Shown: positions 25,233 through 35,308 of the stretch, piece after piece
Layout: each line of letters starts with the position of its first letter
Numbering within the stretch: position 1 is the stretch's first letter
NCBI RefSeq assembly: GCF_025146565.1
Contig: NZ_CP102258.1
Span: forward strand, 62,001-126,000
DNA length: 64,000 nt
Source of the DNA: Bacteroides eggerthii
GTDB lineage: Bacteria; Bacteroidota; Bacteroidia; Bacteroidales; Bacteroidaceae
Direction: 5' to 3'
Made by a program: the position numbers and the translations under genes
The notes under the pieces: generated by a model
The model's database searches: none
Seen by the model: only the letters and a program-made list of their open reading frames with translations
What the model was told of the DNA's origin: nothing

Positions 25233-27326
25233 ATGATAGACCAAGCCACCATAGACCGCATACTTGATGCCGCACAAATCGTTGATGTGGTATCGGACTT
25301 TGTCACCCTGCGAAAGCGCGGGGTGAACTATGTAGGTCTATGCCCGTTCCATGACGACAAAACACCGTCGTTCTACGTATCGCCTGCCAAAGGATTGTGC
25401 AAGTGCTTCGCCTGCGGAAAAGGCGGCAATGTCGTACACTTCATCATGGAGCACGAGCAGATGTCCTATCCCGAAGCCTTGAAATACCTTGCCAAAAAAT
25501 ACGGTATCGAAATCAAGGAACGGGAACTGTCCAACGAAGAAAAACTGGTTCAGGGCGAACGCGAAAGCCTCTTCATTGTCAATCAGTTTGCCCGCGATTA
25601 TTTCCAGGATATCCTGCGCAACCACGTAGACGGCCGTAGCATCGGTATGGCCTACTTCCGCAACCGCGGTTTTCGCGACGACATCATCGAGAAATTCCAA
25701 CTGGGCTATTGCACCGAAAGCCACGATGCCATGGCGCAAGAGGCGCTGAAAAAAGGATATAAGAAAGAATTCCTCATCAAGACCGGACTTTGCTACGAGA
25801 CGGACGATCATCGCCTGCGCGACCGCTTTTGGGGACGTGTCATCTTCCCTGTGCACACGCTGTCGGGCAAGGTAGTGGCATTCGGAGGTCGTGTGCTTGC
25901 CAGCGCCACCAAAGGGGTGAAAGTAAAGTACGTCAACTCACCCGAATCGGAAATCTACCATAAGAGCAATGAGCTGTATGGCATCTACTTTGCCAAACAA
26001 GCCATTGTAAAGCAAGACCGTTGCTTCTTAGTGGAAGGTTATACGGACGTTATATCCATGCACCAGTCCGGCATAGAAAATGTAGTGGCTTCTTCGGGCA
26101 CCGCACTGACACCGGGACAAATCCGTCTGATTCATCGCTTCACCAATAATATGACTGTGCTCTACGATGGTGATGCAGCCGGTATCAAGGCTTCTATCCG
26201 GGGAATTGACATGCTGTTGGAAGAAGGCATGAACATCAAAGTCTGTCTCCTGCCCGACGGTGACGACCCCGACTCTTTTGCCCGCAAGCACAACTCTACC
26301 GAGTTCCAGCAGTTCATACAAGAACATGAAACCGACTTTATCCGTTTCAAAACCAACCTGTTGCTGGAAGATGCCGGCAAAGACCCCATCAAGCGCGCCG
26401 AACTGATCGGCAACCTTGTACAAAGCATCTCGGTCATCCCCGAAGCGATTGTACGCGACGTTTACATCAAAGAATGCGCCCAACTGCTGCGCGTAGAAGA
26501 CAAACTGCTGGTTTCGGAAGTTGCCAAGCGGCGTGAGATGCAAGCCGAAAAACGCGCCGAACAAACAGAACGTGAGCGCAGAAATGCGGTGAGGTCGGCA
26601 GAGGGTGCACCCAATACGCCAAAAGTTGAAGGTTCGAATCCCGCTACCCCGACAACAACAAACGGAACTGCATTACCCACCGGAGAAGCCGCCGGATATG
26701 ACACGAATGCACCTTTTCCACCGGAAGACAATTATATTTCCTTCATCCCGCAAGAGGGAAAAGAAGGGCAAGAGTTCTATAAATACGAACGGTTGATTCT
26801 CCAGATGATTGTGCGCTATGGTGAAAAGATTATGTGTAACGCCACCAATGACGAGGGACAGGAAGTCCCTATCAGTGTGATTGAATACGTCATCAACGAC
26901 CTGAAAGAGGACGAACTGTCATTCCATAACCCGCTGCACCGCCAGATACTGACGGAAGCCGCCGTCCATATACATGACGAGGGCTTCACTGCCGAACGCT
27001 ATTTTCTGGCACATCCTGAGGCAGCTATCAGCAAACTAAGTGTGGAACTCATCAGCAACCGCTATCAACTGAGCAAGTACCATTCAAAAAGCCAGAAGAT
27101 AGTAACGGACGAGGAACGTCTTTATGAACTGGTCCCGGCATTAATGATTAATTTCAAATATGCCATCGTCAGCGAAGAGTTGAAGCACATGATGTCCGCC
27201 TTGCAAGACCCCGCCGTAGCCAACAACGAAGAGAAATGCAATGCTATCATGAAGCGTTACAGCGAAATGCGTGAAGTGCAAAGAATTATGGCAAAACGAT
27301 TGGGAGACCGGGTGGTGCTCCCCTGA
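25233..27326 (+). CDS. dnaG: DNA primase DnaG
   Basis: 697 residues. The CHC2 zinc finger is near residues 38-65 (C-P-F-H-D-D-K-T-P-S-F and C-K-C-F-A-C-G-K-G-G-N). The catalytic core and TOPRIM domain follow with R-D-R-F-W-G-R-V-I-F-P, L-V-E-G-Y-T-D-V-I-S-M-H-Q-S-G and Y-D-G-D-A-A-G. A low-complexity Pro/Thr/Asn linker of about 40 residues (about 455-500) precedes a helical C-terminal region of about 200 residues that should contact the replicative helicase. It makes RNA primers at the replication fork. A -7 motif stands very close to the ATG, so the transcript leader is extremely short. Confidence 0.95.
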   Translation: MIDQATIDRILDAAQIVDVVSDFVTLRKRGVNYVGLCPFHDDKTPSFYVSPAKGLCKCFACGKGGNVVHFIMEHEQMSYPEALKYLAKKYGIEIKERELSNEEKLVQGERESLFIVNQFARDYFQDILRNHVDGRSIGMAYFRNRGFRDDIIEKFQLGYCTESHDAMAQEALKKGYKKEFLIKTGLCYETDDHRLRDRFWGRVIFPVHTLSGKVVAFGGRVLASATKGVKVKYVNSPESEIYHKSNELYGIYFAKQAIVKQDRCFLVEGYTDVISMHQSGIENVVASSGTALTPGQIRLIHRFTNNMTVLYDGDAAGIKASIRGIDMLLEEGMNIKVCLLPDGDDPDSFARKHNSTEFQQFIQEHETDFIRFKTNLLLEDAGKDPIKRAELIGNLVQSISVIPEAIVRDVYIKECAQLLRVEDKLLVSEVAKRREMQAEKRAEQTERERRNAVRSAEGAPNTPKVEGSNPATPTTTNGTALPTGEAAGYDTNAPFPPEDNYISFIPQEGKEGQEFYKYERLILQMIVRYGEKIMCNATNDEGQEVPISVIEYVINDLKEDELSFHNPLHRQILTEAAVHIHDEGFTAERYFLAHPEAAISKLSVELISNRYQLSKYHSKSQKIVTDEERLYELVPALMINFKYAIVSEELKHMMSALQDPAVANNEEKCNAIMKRYSEMREVQRIMAKRLGDRVVLP

Positions 27327-27329
27327 CAA

Positions 27330-27917
27330 TTATGAATTATGACGGATAAGGTTCATGAACTCCTCGCGCGTTTTAGCCTGATTGAAAGCTCCCGTAAAGT
27401 CGGACGTAGTAGTTATTGAATTCTGTTTTTCCACACCGCGCATTTGCATGCACATGTGTTTGGCCTCTACCACCACCATCACGCCCAAAGGATTCAGTGT
27501 TTCCTGAATACATTCTTTTATCTGCAGCGTCATGCGTTCCTGCACTTGCAGGCGGTGAGAGAAAATATCCACCACGCGGGCAATCTTGCTTAAGCCGGTA
27601 ATATAGCCATTGGGAATATAGGCCACGTGCGCTTTTCCATAGAATGGCAGCATGTGGTGTTCGCAGAGAGAAAAGAAATCAATGTCTTTCACAATCACCA
27701 TCTGATTATAATCTTCCTTGAATTTTGCGGAACGGAGCACTTCGTGCGGATCCATGGAATAGCCCTTAGTCAGCGTCAGCATAGCTTTTGCCACTCGTTC
27801 CGGGGTTTTCAGCAAGCCCTCGCGTTCGGGGTCTTCACCCAACAAAGTCAATATACGGTGATAATGTTCTTTCAGTTCGTCCAATGAAGGAGATACGATT
27901 TCTTCTTTTCCTAACAT
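27330..27917 (-). CDS. folE: GTP cyclohydrolase I
   Basis: 195 residues, normal for FolE. It has T-P-E-R-V-A-K-A-M near the N-terminus, [16 protein letters not shown] with the zinc-binding Cys and His, [10 protein letters not shown] and Q-V-Q-E-R-M-T. It opens GTP to 7,8-dihydroneopterin triphosphate for folate and, in some bacteria, queuosine synthesis. It is 29 bp after the SPOR-domain gene on the same strand and converges on dnaG with a 3 bp gap. Confidence 0.96.
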   Translation of the reverse strand: MLGKEEIVSPSLDELKEHYHRILTLLGEDPEREGLLKTPERVAKAMLTLTKGYSMDPHEVLRSAKFKEDYNQMVIVKDIDFFSLCEHHMLPFYGKAHVAYIPNGYITGLSKIARVVDIFSHRLQVQERMTLQIKECIQETLNPLGVMVVVEAKHMCMQMRGVEKQNSITTTSDFTGAFNQAKTREEFMNLIRHNS

Positions 27918-27946
27918 GCGAAGATTTATGATTTATGAGTTATGAA

Positions 27947-28405
27947 TTATAGAGGAATGTTGATCTGGTCTTTCACAATTGACACTTCCTTAAAGACACC
28001 GGTTGCACGCAGCTGGCGCATCATGGCATCCGCTTCCTCAATGCTTCGGAAGTCACCCGCACGACACAACCAGCGGGGCGGATTGAAAGATGTATAAACG
28101 GGAAGATCAGGAAAACGCTCTTTTATATCGGAAGCTACCGAATAGGCTTCGTTCTTGGCCTGACGGGTATTATTACCGGCATACACCTGTACGCGATAAC
28201 CCGAACTCTTAATCACCTTCTGGTCTTCCGAACCGGTAGGAATATACTCTGAACCTATCAGCGCTTCAATGCGGGCATCCTGATGAATGGATACCTTGCC
28301 TTGTCCCGGTACATTACGCTCCAAACTCTTTACGATGTTATTCTGCGCTACGGATACAAGGGTAAAAGAAAAACATGCAATTAAAAGCAAACCAAGTTTC
28401 TTCAT
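27947..28405 (-). CDS. SPOR-domain protein, exported
   Basis: 152 residues with a signal peptide (M-K-K-L-G-L-L-L-I-A-C-F-S-F-T-L). The C-terminal ~80 residues are a SPOR domain: Y-R-V-Q-V-Y-A-G-N, then L-P-V-Y-T-S-F-N-P-P-R-W-L-C-R-A-G-D-F-R-S and A-D-A-M-M-R-Q-L-R. SPOR domains bind peptidoglycan lacking stem peptides, usually at division septa. The protein is probably periplasmic. It lies between tpiA (148 bp upstream) and folE. Confidence 0.86.
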   Translation of the reverse strand: MKKLGLLLIACFSFTLVSVAQNNIVKSLERNVPGQGKVSIHQDARIEALIGSEYIPTGSEDQKVIKSSGYRVQVYAGNNTRQAKNEAYSVASDIKERFPDLPVYTSFNPPRWLCRAGDFRSIEEADAMMRQLRATGVFKEVSIVKDQINIPL

Positions 28406-28493
28406 AAAAGGGTGTCTTTATACAGTTTTAAAAAACAGATTTTAAATCCTTGAAGCTGAGAACCGAATGGTCCACACCAAGGTTTAAGCATCA

Positions 28494-28542
28494 AGAGTTG
28501 GAAGTTGGCTGCATCATATCGGATGCAACAACCTCCAACTCT
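28494..28542 (-). terminator. Hairpin after tpiA
   Basis: AGAGTTGGA (28494-28502) pairs perfectly with TCCAACTCT (28534-28542), and inner bases also pair. It lies just after the tpiA stop. There is no clean T tract on the minus side, so termination may be partial and leave some read-through into the SPOR gene. Confidence 0.5.
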
Positions 28543-28552
28543 CTGTTATTTA

Positions 28553-29308
28553 TTAATTGAACGCGTCAATGATACCCTTGAAGTCGGCAACTTTCAGAGC
28601 AGCACCACCAATCAGGCCACCGTCCACATCAGGATTTGCAAACAATTCCTTTGCATTGGAAGGCTTGCAGCTACCACCATAAAGGATAGAGCAGTTTTCT
28701 GCGATTTCCTTACCATACTTTGCTTCAACGGCAGAACGGATGAATGCATGGATTTCCTGTGCCTGTGCCGGAGTAGCAGTCTTACCGGTGCCAATGGCCC
28801 AAACCGGTTCGTATGCCAAGATAATCTTAGAAAAATCTTCAGCAGACAAAGAGAATACAGATGCCAACTGGGCGGCAACCACTTCATTCTGCTTGTTAGC
28901 TTCGCGTTCTTCCAAAACCTCACCGATACAGAAAATCGGAGTCAGTCCGTTGGCCAAAGCCAGTTTCACCTTTTCTTCCAGGATTTCCACTGTTTCACCG
29001 TAATAAGCGCGACGTTCAGAGTGGCCGAGGATTACATACTTGGCACCGGTTGAAGCAACCATAGCTGCCGATACCTCACCGGTATATGCACCTGATTCCT
29101 TATCTGCACAGTTTTCTGCACCTACACCGATCTTAGCGGCATCCACCAGCGGAGTAACAGATGCAAGGTGAATAAACGGGGTACAGATAACTACATCACA
29201 ATTAGGCTTTTCGTTAGCCAACGCTTCATTCAGTTCTTTTGCAAGAGCAATACCCTCTTGAAGGGTCTTGTTCATTTTCCAGTTTCCTGCAACAATGTTC
29301 TTTCTCAT
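28553..29308 (-). CDS. tpiA: Triosephosphate isomerase
   Basis: 251-residue TIM barrel, normal length. It has N-W-K-M-N-K-T with the catalytic Lys, L-G-H-S-E-R-R-A with the catalytic His, and [15 protein letters not shown] with the catalytic Glu and flexible loop, then Y-G-G-S-C-K-P and G-G-L-I-G-G-A-A-L. It interconverts DHAP and glyceraldehyde 3-phosphate. It follows the DoxX-type gene by 113 bp on the same strand. Confidence 0.97.
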   Translation of the reverse strand: MRKNIVAGNWKMNKTLQEGIALAKELNEALANEKPNCDVVICTPFIHLASVTPLVDAAKIGVGAENCADKESGAYTGEVSAAMVASTGAKYVILGHSERRAYYGETVEILEEKVKLALANGLTPIFCIGEVLEEREANKQNEVVAAQLASVFSLSAEDFSKIILAYEPVWAIGTGKTATPAQAQEIHAFIRSAVEAKYGKEIAENCSILYGGSCKPSNAKELFANPDVDGGLIGGAALKVADFKGIIDAFN

Positions 29309-29421
29309 TTTGTTTTAATTATTAAAAGGGTTAATGTATGTTTTTAGTTATTGGCGGTTAATGACTGGTGATTTGCACAGCCTCTCAGCATAATAGCGCA
29401 ACTCACATTATCAACAAATCA

Positions 29422-30711
29422 TTAATCACTCTTATTCTTTTTCTCCCTGCGTTTGATTACCAGAATATCTACACCGAGAACCAGCATCAAAGGTACGATA
29501 AACCATAATAACACGTAACCGATAGTATGCAAATTGTTTTCCTGTTTTTGCTGTCCCAATTCCAGCTTGTCCAGACTATCGTTCAGTACATATTCATCGG
29601 GAAATTGGCTATCGCTCCATTTATTCAGAATTGTGCCGTCTTTTATCAGCAGCAAACCGGGGTTGGAACGTATAATCGTCTTCAGCGTAATATCATCCAT
29701 CTGGCAGAATGGGTATTCCGCACCGGTTCTGTCACGCCATGCTTCAATTTCCTCATCCGGCGAAGAGGTCAGTGCATAAAAGCCATAACCATGTTCTATG
29801 CTGTAATCATAGATTTCATTGATCAAATCAATATTGCTGTCATCCGCTTCCTCTGTCCGATGAGCTACCAACAGGAAAGTATATCCTTTATCCGTCAACA
29901 CACTATCGGTTATATCTTCTCCCGTACTCAAACTTATCATGGAAAAGTCGTGAATGGGCGGTTCATAGCCTTTTTCCTTCAATACGGTACGCGTTTCAAC
30001 AAAAGTCCACGTGCTGTCCGGATAATTATCCAATGTGAATTCCTGCTGCCTGCCGTCTTTTTCCAAGACAAAACGACTTTCAAAAACACTCGGCTTCGCA
30101 CCTTCGGGTATCTCCATACCCGCTTTTATATTCACGCCAATCTTATAGGGCCTGAAATCCAGCACCGGCAAATACTCCAAGCAATAAAAAGAGAGTGCAA
30201 AGACAAACAATATGGTATATAAAGACACCATCCACTCCATTTTCAAAGTGATAAAACGGATAATGAGTTTCCGCTCTTTGAATACGATTACAGCCGCAAT
30301 CAGCAATATGATGTTTTTCCCGAATGTCTGCCAGTTCGTCAATACCCAGGCATCGCCAAAGCATCCGCAGTCGGATACGGGATTTGCCAAAGCAAGGTAA
30401 AGAGTCAACGGAGTCATTACTCCCATAAGAAAGAGTGCCAATGTAGATGCAACCTTCCGGCGTACGCCAAAAAAGAGGAAAACGCCTACACAAAACTCTG
30501 CCGATGATAAAATTATGGCGAAAAGCAACGGCAGGTATGTAGGAAACCATGAAATCATACCGAATGCCGTCAGATAATCCTGAATCTTATAAAAAGAGCC
30601 GAGCGGATCGACAGCCTTCACAAATCCGGAGAAAATAAACAGCGCAGCCAATAAAAAACGGCAGGCATTGACCCAGACAAGCTTTATGATATGTTTTCTC
30701 TCAGTCTCCAA
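29422..30711 (-). CDS. DoxX-family membrane protein with thioredoxin-like domain (BT_3928-type)
   Basis: 429 residues. The N-terminal ~150 residues hold four hydrophobic helices with the DoxX/MauE-like pattern (F-I-F-S-G-F-V-K-A-V-D-P-L-G and D-C-G-C-F-G-D). Another segment near 160-178 follows. A soluble region (about 190-400) has a thioredoxin-like trace (S-N-P-G-L-L-L-I-K-D-G-T-I) without a CxxC, and a last helix lies near 405-422. The Cys-Gly-Cys loop in the membrane part is shared with MauE-like redox proteins. The function is unknown; an electron-transfer or envelope-redox role is possible. It overlaps the DUF1599 gene end by 11 nt. Confidence 0.75.
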   Translation of the reverse strand: METERKHIIKLVWVNACRFLLAALFIFSGFVKAVDPLGSFYKIQDYLTAFGMISWFPTYLPLLFAIILSSAEFCVGVFLFFGVRRKVASTLALFLMGVMTPLTLYLALANPVSDCGCFGDAWVLTNWQTFGKNIILLIAAVIVFKERKLIIRFITLKMEWMVSLYTILFVFALSFYCLEYLPVLDFRPYKIGVNIKAGMEIPEGAKPSVFESRFVLEKDGRQQEFTLDNYPDSTWTFVETRTVLKEKGYEPPIHDFSMISLSTGEDITDSVLTDKGYTFLLVAHRTEEADDSNIDLINEIYDYSIEHGYGFYALTSSPDEEIEAWRDRTGAEYPFCQMDDITLKTIIRSNPGLLLIKDGTILNKWSDSQFPDEYVLNDSLDKLELGQQKQENNLHTIGYVLLWFIVPLMLVLGVDILVIKRREKKNKSD

Positions 30712-31243
30712 ACTCCAACTTAATCAAACCAAAGACCGAATAATTAATCATGTCCATATAATTGGCATCAACACCTTCCGAAACCAACGTCTGACCGGAC
30801 AGACTCTCAATTTGCTTCGTACGATAAATCTTCATCAGTATCAAGTCCGTATACGAACTGATACGCATGCTACGCCAAGCCTCATCATAATCATGGTTTT
30901 TGGCAAGCATCAGTTCCAGCGACTCTTTTGCATACTTATCATACAAGGCCATTGCCTCTTCATTCGTGATATCCGCCGCCTCGGCATAGCCCAATTCCAA
31001 CTGTATCAAACCGATAATACCGTAATTGACAATGGCTATGAACTCCGAACGAATACCTTCGTCCACCAAAGTCACCCCTTTAGTTTCAATACTCCGAATA
31101 CGATTGGCTTTAATAAATATCTGATCGGTTACGGAAGCCGGACGAAGAATACGCCATGCCGGACCGTAATCATGAAGTTTCTTAAAGAACAAATCACGAC
31201 AAATAGCAATGACATGCTCAAATTGTTGCTTGGTATCTTTCAT
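30701..31243 (-). CDS. DUF1599 (nucleotide-modification-associated domain) protein
   Basis: About 180 residues. I start at the ATG at 31243 and not 31264, because a TAACTTTG -7 motif covers the longer start. Two tandem copies of one domain are visible. The first (about 15-80) has H-D-Y-G-P-A-W-R-I-L-R-P and I-V-N-Y-G-I-I-G-L-I-Q-L; the second (about 100-172) has H-D-Y-D-E-A-W-R-S-M-R-I and M-I-N-Y-S-V-F-G-L-I-K-L. The domain is predicted to act in nucleotide metabolism, but no reaction is established. It overlaps the DoxX gene by 11 nt, so the two are co-translated. Confidence 0.8.
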   Translation of the reverse strand: MKDTKQQFEHVIAICRDLFFKKLHDYGPAWRILRPASVTDQIFIKANRIRSIETKGVTLVDEGIRSEFIAIVNYGIIGLIQLELGYAEAADITNEEAMALYDKYAKESLELMLAKNHDYDEAWRSMRISSYTDLILMKIYRTKQIESLSGQTLVSEGVDANYMDMINYSVFGLIKLEFGD

Positions 31244-31261
31244 ATCCTTACAAATAGACCG

Positions 31262-31269
31262 CAAAGTTA
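31262..31269 (-). promoter_or_regulatory. -7 promoter motif for the DUF1599-DoxX unit
   Basis: The minus strand reads TAACTTTG (TAnnTTTG). It covers the longer possible start of the DUF1599 gene, so it decides for the ATG at 31243. Confidence 0.5.
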
Positions 31270-31293
31270 GGAATAATTAAAGAAAAAAGAAAA

Positions 31294-31325
31294 GAGGGCA
31301 CTCTAAATTATATTAAAGTGCCCTC
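31294..31325 (-). terminator. Terminator of the M23 peptidase gene
   Basis: GAGGGCACT (31294-31302) pairs with AGTGCCCTC (31317-31325). On the minus strand the stem is followed by a T-rich run, so it ends the gene at 31366. Confidence 0.8.
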
Positions 31326-31365
31326 CTTATAGAGATTGTTTACGTTTAGAGAGTATTTTCGTTTT

Positions 31366-32235
31366 TTATGAACAACGCAACACCTGTCCCGGACGAAGAA
31401 TAGTCTTCCGGGTGATGCGGTTCAGCTTGCAAAGCTTGTCAATGCTCGTCCCCTGACGGGCTGCAATCTTAGACAAAGTATCACCTCTCTTCACTTTATA
31501 GAACAAGCCTTCACCCGATGCCATGCTGCGAGCCGTACCGGAAGTACCTTTTGTCTTACGGAAAGTATAAGAGTCGGCAACAATATCTTGCTTTTCAAAA
31601 TCGAACATTAATGCAGGATTGATAGGAATTCCCAAGAAACGGGTTTCAAAATGCAGGTGCGAACCGGTAGAACGTCCGGTGTTACCTCCAAGTGCAATCG
31701 GCTCTCCTGCCTTTACCAACTGGTTTATATCAACCAACTGTTTCGACAAGTGTCCGTACACTGTTTCCAAACCGTTATCATGGCGAATAACGACATATTT
31801 TCCATATCCGCGGCGCCCCTGATTCTTGACGATACGCACCTTGCCGTCAAAAGCTGCGCGAATGGTATCGCCTACATACACCTTGATATCCAGGCCATAG
31901 TGCGCTCTTCTTCTGCGAGGACGGTAACCGAATACATCAGTGATACGGGTATGTTCAGTAGGCATACAGAAACTTTTCAAATCAAATGTATAACTTTCCG
32001 GCACAATAGCGTTGCCATAAGCCTGCACCAATTCATTGTTCCAGCTTGGATACAAATCCAGTCCCGGATACAAAGCCTGTTCCGCACGAATCTGTTTCTG
32101 CAAAGCCAATGAATCCACACTTTTGAGTTTTCTATCAACAGGAGCTTGACGGGCAATCAGATCCTGAGAGAAAGAGTTCAGGCTGACCATTGCCGCTGCC
32201 GCTAATAAAGCCGTTCTAATCCAATTAAAATTCAT
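31366..32235 (-). CDS. M23-family metallopeptidase with LysM domain, secreted
   Basis: 289 residues with a signal peptide (M-N-F-N-W-I-R-T-A-L-L-A-A-A-A-M). The M23/LytM domain (about 100-210) shows R-A-H-Y-G-L-D-I, then G-H-L-S-K-Q and G-S-H-L-H-F-E, which give the zinc ligands H-x3-D and H-x-H. A LysM motif occupies the last ~45 residues (Y-K-V-K-R-G-D-T-L-S-K-I-A). Such enzymes cut cross-links of peptidoglycan in the periplasm or activate amidases. It is a single-gene unit bounded by its own promoter motif and terminator. Confidence 0.92.
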   Translation of the reverse strand: MNFNWIRTALLAAAAMVSLNSFSQDLIARQAPVDRKLKSVDSLALQKQIRAEQALYPGLDLYPSWNNELVQAYGNAIVPESYTFDLKSFCMPTEHTRITDVFGYRPRRRRAHYGLDIKVYVGDTIRAAFDGKVRIVKNQGRRGYGKYVVIRHDNGLETVYGHLSKQLVDINQLVKAGEPIALGGNTGRSTGSHLHFETRFLGIPINPALMFDFEKQDIVADSYTFRKTKGTSGTARSMASGEGLFYKVKRGDTLSKIAARQGTSIDKLCKLNRITRKTILRPGQVLRCS

Positions 32236-32334
32236 TCCGTTTCGTCATTCATTTTGATATCCGTAGAGCATATCCGGCGCATCAACCACACCTAATTCTT
32301 ATGCGAATATCCAGATTATTTTCAAAAATTCTTC

Positions 32335-32342
32335 CAAAGGTA
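32335..32342 (-). promoter_or_regulatory. -7 promoter motif for the M23 peptidase gene
   Basis: The minus strand reads TACCTTTG (TAnnTTTG), about 100 bp before the gene start, in the 270 bp gap between recG and this gene. Nothing else is visible in the gap. Confidence 0.45.
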
Positions 32343-32505
32343 ACATTTCTCTCCGAAAAGGCGTCTTTCTCATTAACTATTTTTTTGAAGCAGGTGGATC
32401 AAAAAAGGAGAATAGCATTCTTCAAACCATTAATAATAAGAATATTACACCGCAAACATGTTTAACAACATAAAACCGCAAATAAAGCGTATGTTTAACC
32501 GTTTT

Positions 32506-34602
32506 TCAACTAATGGCCGCCCAATTGATGTTTGTTTTCCTCAAAGCCTTCAACTGCCGCCACAATATTTCATTTTCGGGAAGCTCACCATTCGGGTCTT
32601 TATCCACAATGGCTTCGGCAACTCCACGTACATACTGCAAAAGTTGTCCGTCGCGGGCTATATCCGCTATCTTCAAATCGAAAGCGATGCCGCTCTGTTG
32701 CGTCCCTTCCAAATCGCCAGGGCCACGCAGCTTTAAATCCGCCTCGGCTATTTCAAAACCGTCATTCGTACGCACCATTATTTCCAGACGCTTGCGGGTG
32801 TCCTCCGCCAATTTATATCCGGTGACCAAAATACAATAGGATTGTTCCGCACCACGCCCCACACGACCGCGGAGCTGGTGGAGCTGGGAGAGACCGAAAC
32901 GCTCGGCGTTCTCTATTATCATCACCGAAGCGTTGGGCACATTCACGCCCACTTCAATTACCGTAGTAGCAACCATTATCTGTGCTTCACCAGAGACGAA
33001 CAACTGCATCTGCGCATCCTTTTCCGCCGGTTTCATTTTTCCATGCACCTTACAAACCTTGCAATCGGGAAACTCTTCACAGATATGCAGGAAGCCTTCC
33101 TCCAAATTCTTAAGATCAATCTTCTCACTCTCCTTGATCAAAGGATAGACAATATAAACCTGCCGTCCTTCTTCAATCTGTTTGCGCACAGAACGATACA
33201 GGCTGACACGATGACTGTCAAACTGATGAATAGTAGCAATCGGCTTTCTTCCCGGCGGAAGTTCATCAATTACCGATACATCCAAATCACCATAGAGCGT
33301 CATTGCCAGCGTCCGCGGTATGGGAGTTGCCGTCATCACCAGTATGTGAGGCGGCTGCGTGCTTTTTGCCCATAAGCGGGCGCGCTGTGCCACTCCAAAG
33401 CGATGCTGCTCGTCGATCACGACCAAGCCCAACGATGCAAAATTCACCGTATCTTCAATCACCGCATGCGTACCGATAAGTATCTGTACATCCCCCGTCA
33501 GCAAACCGGAAAGAATGGCTTCCCGTCGTTTTCCCTTTATCGAACCGGTCAGCAGTTCAACCCGCACATCCATTCCATACAGCAGTTCACGAATTGTGTC
33601 GTAGTGCTGATTCGCCAATATCTCGGTAGGCGCCATCATGCACGCCTGATAACCGTTATCAAGTGCCATCAGCATGCTCATCAGGGCAACCAATGTTTTT
33701 CCACTCCCTACATCCCCCTGCAACAGACGGTTCATCTGCCTGCCCGAACCTAAATCCCGGCGTATCTCCTTCAGGACGCGTTTTTGGGCATTCGTCAACT
33801 CAAAAGGAAGGTTACGGGAATAAAAACCGTTGAACGTATCACCCACTTTCTCAAAGACATACCCTCGATATTTGCGTTGTCTGTCTTTGGCATAGCGCAG
33901 AATGTTCAACTGGACATAAAACAATTCTTCAAATTTCAGGCGGTACTCCGCTTTCCGCAGTACATCCGGACTGACCGGAAAATGGATATTCATCAAAGCC
34001 TCCGTCAGAGGCATCAGGTGGTGTTCTGCCAGCAAAGCGGGAGAAAGCGTTTCGGGCAAAGGTTCATCCAACTGCCGAACGATGTTTTTCATCATCTTCT
34101 CTATGGCATGCGAATTGAGCGAACTCCGCTTCATCTTCTCCGTCGTATTGTAATAGGGTTGCAGCCCCATAGCCGACAGTTTCAATTCGGAAGCCGGGTC
34201 GATATCCGGATGAGCTATATTTATCCTGCCATTAAAGACAGAAGGCTTGCCGAATACGATATATTCCTGATGGACCTTGTACTTCCCAATCAGATATTTG
34301 ATGCCTTGAAACCAAATCAGGTCAACCACACCCGTTCCGTCCGAGAAATGGGCTATCAACCTTCTCTGTCGTCCTTCGCCCGCCGTTTCAAAACCCAGTA
34401 TCTCGCCTTTCAACTGAATATACGGCATCGTCCCGTCAATCTCCTGAATGTAATAGATACGGCTACGGTCCACATATTTGTAAGGGAAGTAATACAACAG
34501 GTCGTGAAAGGAAAAGATGCCCAGTTCCTTATTAAGCACCGAAGCACGTTGCGGCCCGACGCCCGACAAATATTTTATGTCACGCGTAGTCAGATCGAAC
34601 AT
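32506..34602 (-). CDS. recG: ATP-dependent DNA helicase RecG
   Basis: 698 residues, standard length. The N-terminal wedge (OB) domain occupies about 60-150. The helicase core has [12 protein letters not shown] (Walker A), [24 protein letters not shown] (DEQH) and [11 protein letters not shown]. Domain 2 has [12 protein letters not shown] and [11 protein letters not shown]. It reverses stalled forks and processes Holliday junctions and R-loops. Its start overlaps the end of ispD by 13 nt. It is the last gene of the pdxJ-to-recG operon. Confidence 0.97.
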   Translation of the reverse strand: MFDLTTRDIKYLSGVGPQRASVLNKELGIFSFHDLLYYFPYKYVDRSRIYYIQEIDGTMPYIQLKGEILGFETAGEGRQRRLIAHFSDGTGVVDLIWFQGIKYLIGKYKVHQEYIVFGKPSVFNGRINIAHPDIDPASELKLSAMGLQPYYNTTEKMKRSSLNSHAIEKMMKNIVRQLDEPLPETLSPALLAEHHLMPLTEALMNIHFPVSPDVLRKAEYRLKFEELFYVQLNILRYAKDRQRKYRGYVFEKVGDTFNGFYSRNLPFELTNAQKRVLKEIRRDLGSGRQMNRLLQGDVGSGKTLVALMSMLMALDNGYQACMMAPTEILANQHYDTIRELLYGMDVRVELLTGSIKGKRREAILSGLLTGDVQILIGTHAVIEDTVNFASLGLVVIDEQHRFGVAQRARLWAKSTQPPHILVMTATPIPRTLAMTLYGDLDVSVIDELPPGRKPIATIHQFDSHRVSLYRSVRKQIEEGRQVYIVYPLIKESEKIDLKNLEEGFLHICEEFPDCKVCKVHGKMKPAEKDAQMQLFVSGEAQIMVATTVIEVGVNVPNASVMIIENAERFGLSQLHQLRGRVGRGAEQSYCILVTGYKLAEDTRKRLEIMVRTNDGFEIAEADLKLRGPGDLEGTQQSGIAFDLKIADIARDGQLLQYVRGVAEAIVDKDPNGELPENEILWRQLKALRKTNINWAAIS

Positions 34603-35264
34603 GATTCCAAAAGGGCGGTAGCTATTTTTAAATCAAAAGGAGTTGTTATTTTAATATTTTCCCGGTTACCTTCTGTCAGATAAACAGACTTGCCCAATGC
34701 TTCAACAACCGAAGCATCGTCTGTGAAGTGCGAGGTATAAGGCTGTTCGTAAGCCTGTTTCAGCAAATCCGCATCAAACACCTGCGGAGTCTGCACCAGT
34801 TTATATTCGTCGCGGCTAACCGTCTCGCTTCCCTCCCCGACCAAATGGCGCACCGTCTCCACCACATCTGTCACAGGAACCACCGCCTGTTTTTCGGCAG
34901 CCAGCGAATAGCAACGGGCTATAACTTCCCGGGCCACAAAAGGGCGTACGCCGTCGTGCACCCCGACCAACCCCGGCGTTGTAACAAATGCCAGTCCGTT
35001 CTTCACCGAATGGAAGCGTGTTTCCCCACCGTTTGCAATATGATGAGGAATTAAAAAATGATGCTTCCTGCATAGCTCATTCCAGTAGGCCTGCTGGCTA
35101 TACGGAAGCACCAGTATTATCCGTATCTCCGCATTGTAAGCATAAAAGGCTTCTATGGTACGCATCAGCACAGGCTTCCCCCCTATCGGAAGAAACTGCT
35201 TGGGAAGTTCACATCCCATGCGTAACCCTTTACCACCGGCAACAATCAGAGCATACTGAACCAT
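34590..35264 (-). CDS. ispD: 2-C-methyl-D-erythritol 4-phosphate cytidylyltransferase
   Basis: 224 residues, normal IspD length. It shows [11 protein letters not shown] with [13 protein letters not shown] (CTP binding), V-H-D-G-V-R-P-F and Q-T-P-Q-V-F, all family signatures. It makes CDP-methylerythritol in the non-mevalonate isoprenoid pathway. It is 44 bp after the DJ-1 gene and overlaps recG by 13 nt, a pairing common in Bacteroides. Confidence 0.95.
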   Translation of the reverse strand: MVQYALIVAGGKGLRMGCELPKQFLPIGGKPVLMRTIEAFYAYNAEIRIILVLPYSQQAYWNELCRKHHFLIPHHIANGGETRFHSVKNGLAFVTTPGLVGVHDGVRPFVAREVIARCYSLAAEKQAVVPVTDVVETVRHLVGEGSETVSRDEYKLVQTPQVFDADLLKQAYEQPYTSHFTDDASVVEALGKSVYLTEGNRENIKITTPFDLKIATALLESCSI

Positions 35265-35308
35265 TTTGTTTTTTTAATTTTGAATTACGAACGGTTCTTC
35301 ATTCATAA

